DNA from: an uncultured Eubacterium sp. | GTDB taxonomy: Bacteria; Bacillota; Clostridia; Lachnospirales; Lachnospiraceae | Length of the DNA stretch: 5,810 nucleotides | Direction: 5' to 3' | Assembly: GCA_900548465.1 (NCBI GenBank) | Contig: URKY01000081.1 | Coordinates: 1-5,810 of the forward strand | In this document: positions 5,618-5,810 of the stretch, one piece after another | How positions within the stretch are numbered: position 1 is the stretch's first letter | How the letters are laid out: each line of letters starts with the position of its first letter | Program-made: the position numbers and the translations under genes | The notes under the pieces: generated by a model | What the model was told of the DNA's origin: nothing | Databases searched by the model: none | Seen by the model: the letters and a program-made list of their open reading frames with translations, nothing else

Positions 5618-5809
5618 TTATTGATAAATCATCTCATTACCCACAATCTCCTCCGCACAAGCCCGTATATTATTCATTCTCCCAACCCATGCCATCTGAT
5701 TCTGCAACTTCAGTTCTTCCGTCACGCCTTGCCTTTCTTTCATCTGCTCCACCAATCTGTCCATCATCTGATTACACTCCTCGTCAACCTGATGCAAGTG
5801 CTCATTTAA
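5618..5809 (-). CDS. tnpV: TnpV-type transposon protein, C-terminal part cut by the window edge
   Basis: The last 63 codons are visible and end in TAA at 5620-5618. The translation includes an ECNQMMDRLVEQMKERQGVTEEL stretch split by helices (about visible residues 11-33), then the family-typical WVGRMNNIRACAEEIV segment (41-56) and a GNEMIYQ end. This W-V-G-x-M-N-x-I-R pattern is what I recall from TnpV, a small helical protein found on clostridial mobilizable transposons such as Tn4451 and on many gut-Firmicute conjugative elements; its function is unclear. Codons are mostly G-ending (GAG, CAG, ATG, GTG), unlike the A/T-ending codons of the RiPP genes, so the two parts have different histories. 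It marks the right flank of the operon as mobile-element DNA. Confidence 0.8.
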   Translation of the reverse strand, partial: LNEHLHQVDEECNQMMDRLVEQMKERQGVTEELKLQNQMAWVGRMNNIRACAEEIVGNEMIYQ

Positions 5810-5810
5810 C

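Noticed and set aside
5516..5809. Plus-strand open frame of 97 codons at the right end.
   Set aside because: It is antisense to the tnpV frame, whose translation has the recognisable WVGRMNNIRA segment. The plus-strand product is rich in His, Leu and Phe, as expected of a shadow, and no convincing ribosome binding site precedes it.

Overview
The window is AT-rich, uses A/T-ending codons, has strong AGGAGG-type ribosome binding sites and consensus sigma-A promoters. It also carries a TnpV-type transposon gene, typical of Lachnospiraceae and other Clostridia. The best reading is an accessory island of a low-GC Firmicute, probably a gut or rumen clostridium. No housekeeping gene is present.

Every gene I can support lies on the minus strand. 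From right to left: the C-terminal 63 codons of tnpV (5618-5809); a regulatory gap with a direct repeat and an extended -10 promoter (about 5410-5516); a 33-residue Cys-containing peptide gene too short for ordinary gene callers (5276-5377); a stem-loop that looks like an attenuator (5223-5251); a radical SAM/SPASM enzyme with an N-terminal PqqD-like RiPP recognition element (3688-5121); a UvrA-family tandem ABC ATPase without the UvrB-binding domain (1316-3643); a second radical SAM/SPASM enzyme without a recognition domain (231-1286); a gap with nested inverted repeats and a consensus promoter overlain by a 12-bp tandem repeat; and the first 17 codons of what looks like a hicA toxin (1-53).

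The central 5 kb reads as one compact RiPP (ribosomally made, post-translationally modified peptide) operon. I infer that the precursor is bound through its leader by the recognition domain of the first enzyme and that the two radical SAM enzymes modify its core, probably at Cys. The read-through stem-loop after the precursor would make peptide in excess over enzymes. No transporter, leader peptidase or membrane immunity protein lies inside the operon.

The unusual member is the UvrA-like ATPase. It resembles the short, UvrB-independent UvrA proteins (DrrC, Ecm16 type) that protect producers of DNA-binding antibiotics. The peptide has seven Lys/Arg, no Asp/Glu, and a Cys-Gly-Arg-Pro-Cys core resembling the GRP centre of an AT-hook. 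This suggests, as a hypothesis only, a radical-SAM-crosslinked peptide that acts on DNA, with a UvrA-type self-protection ATPase.
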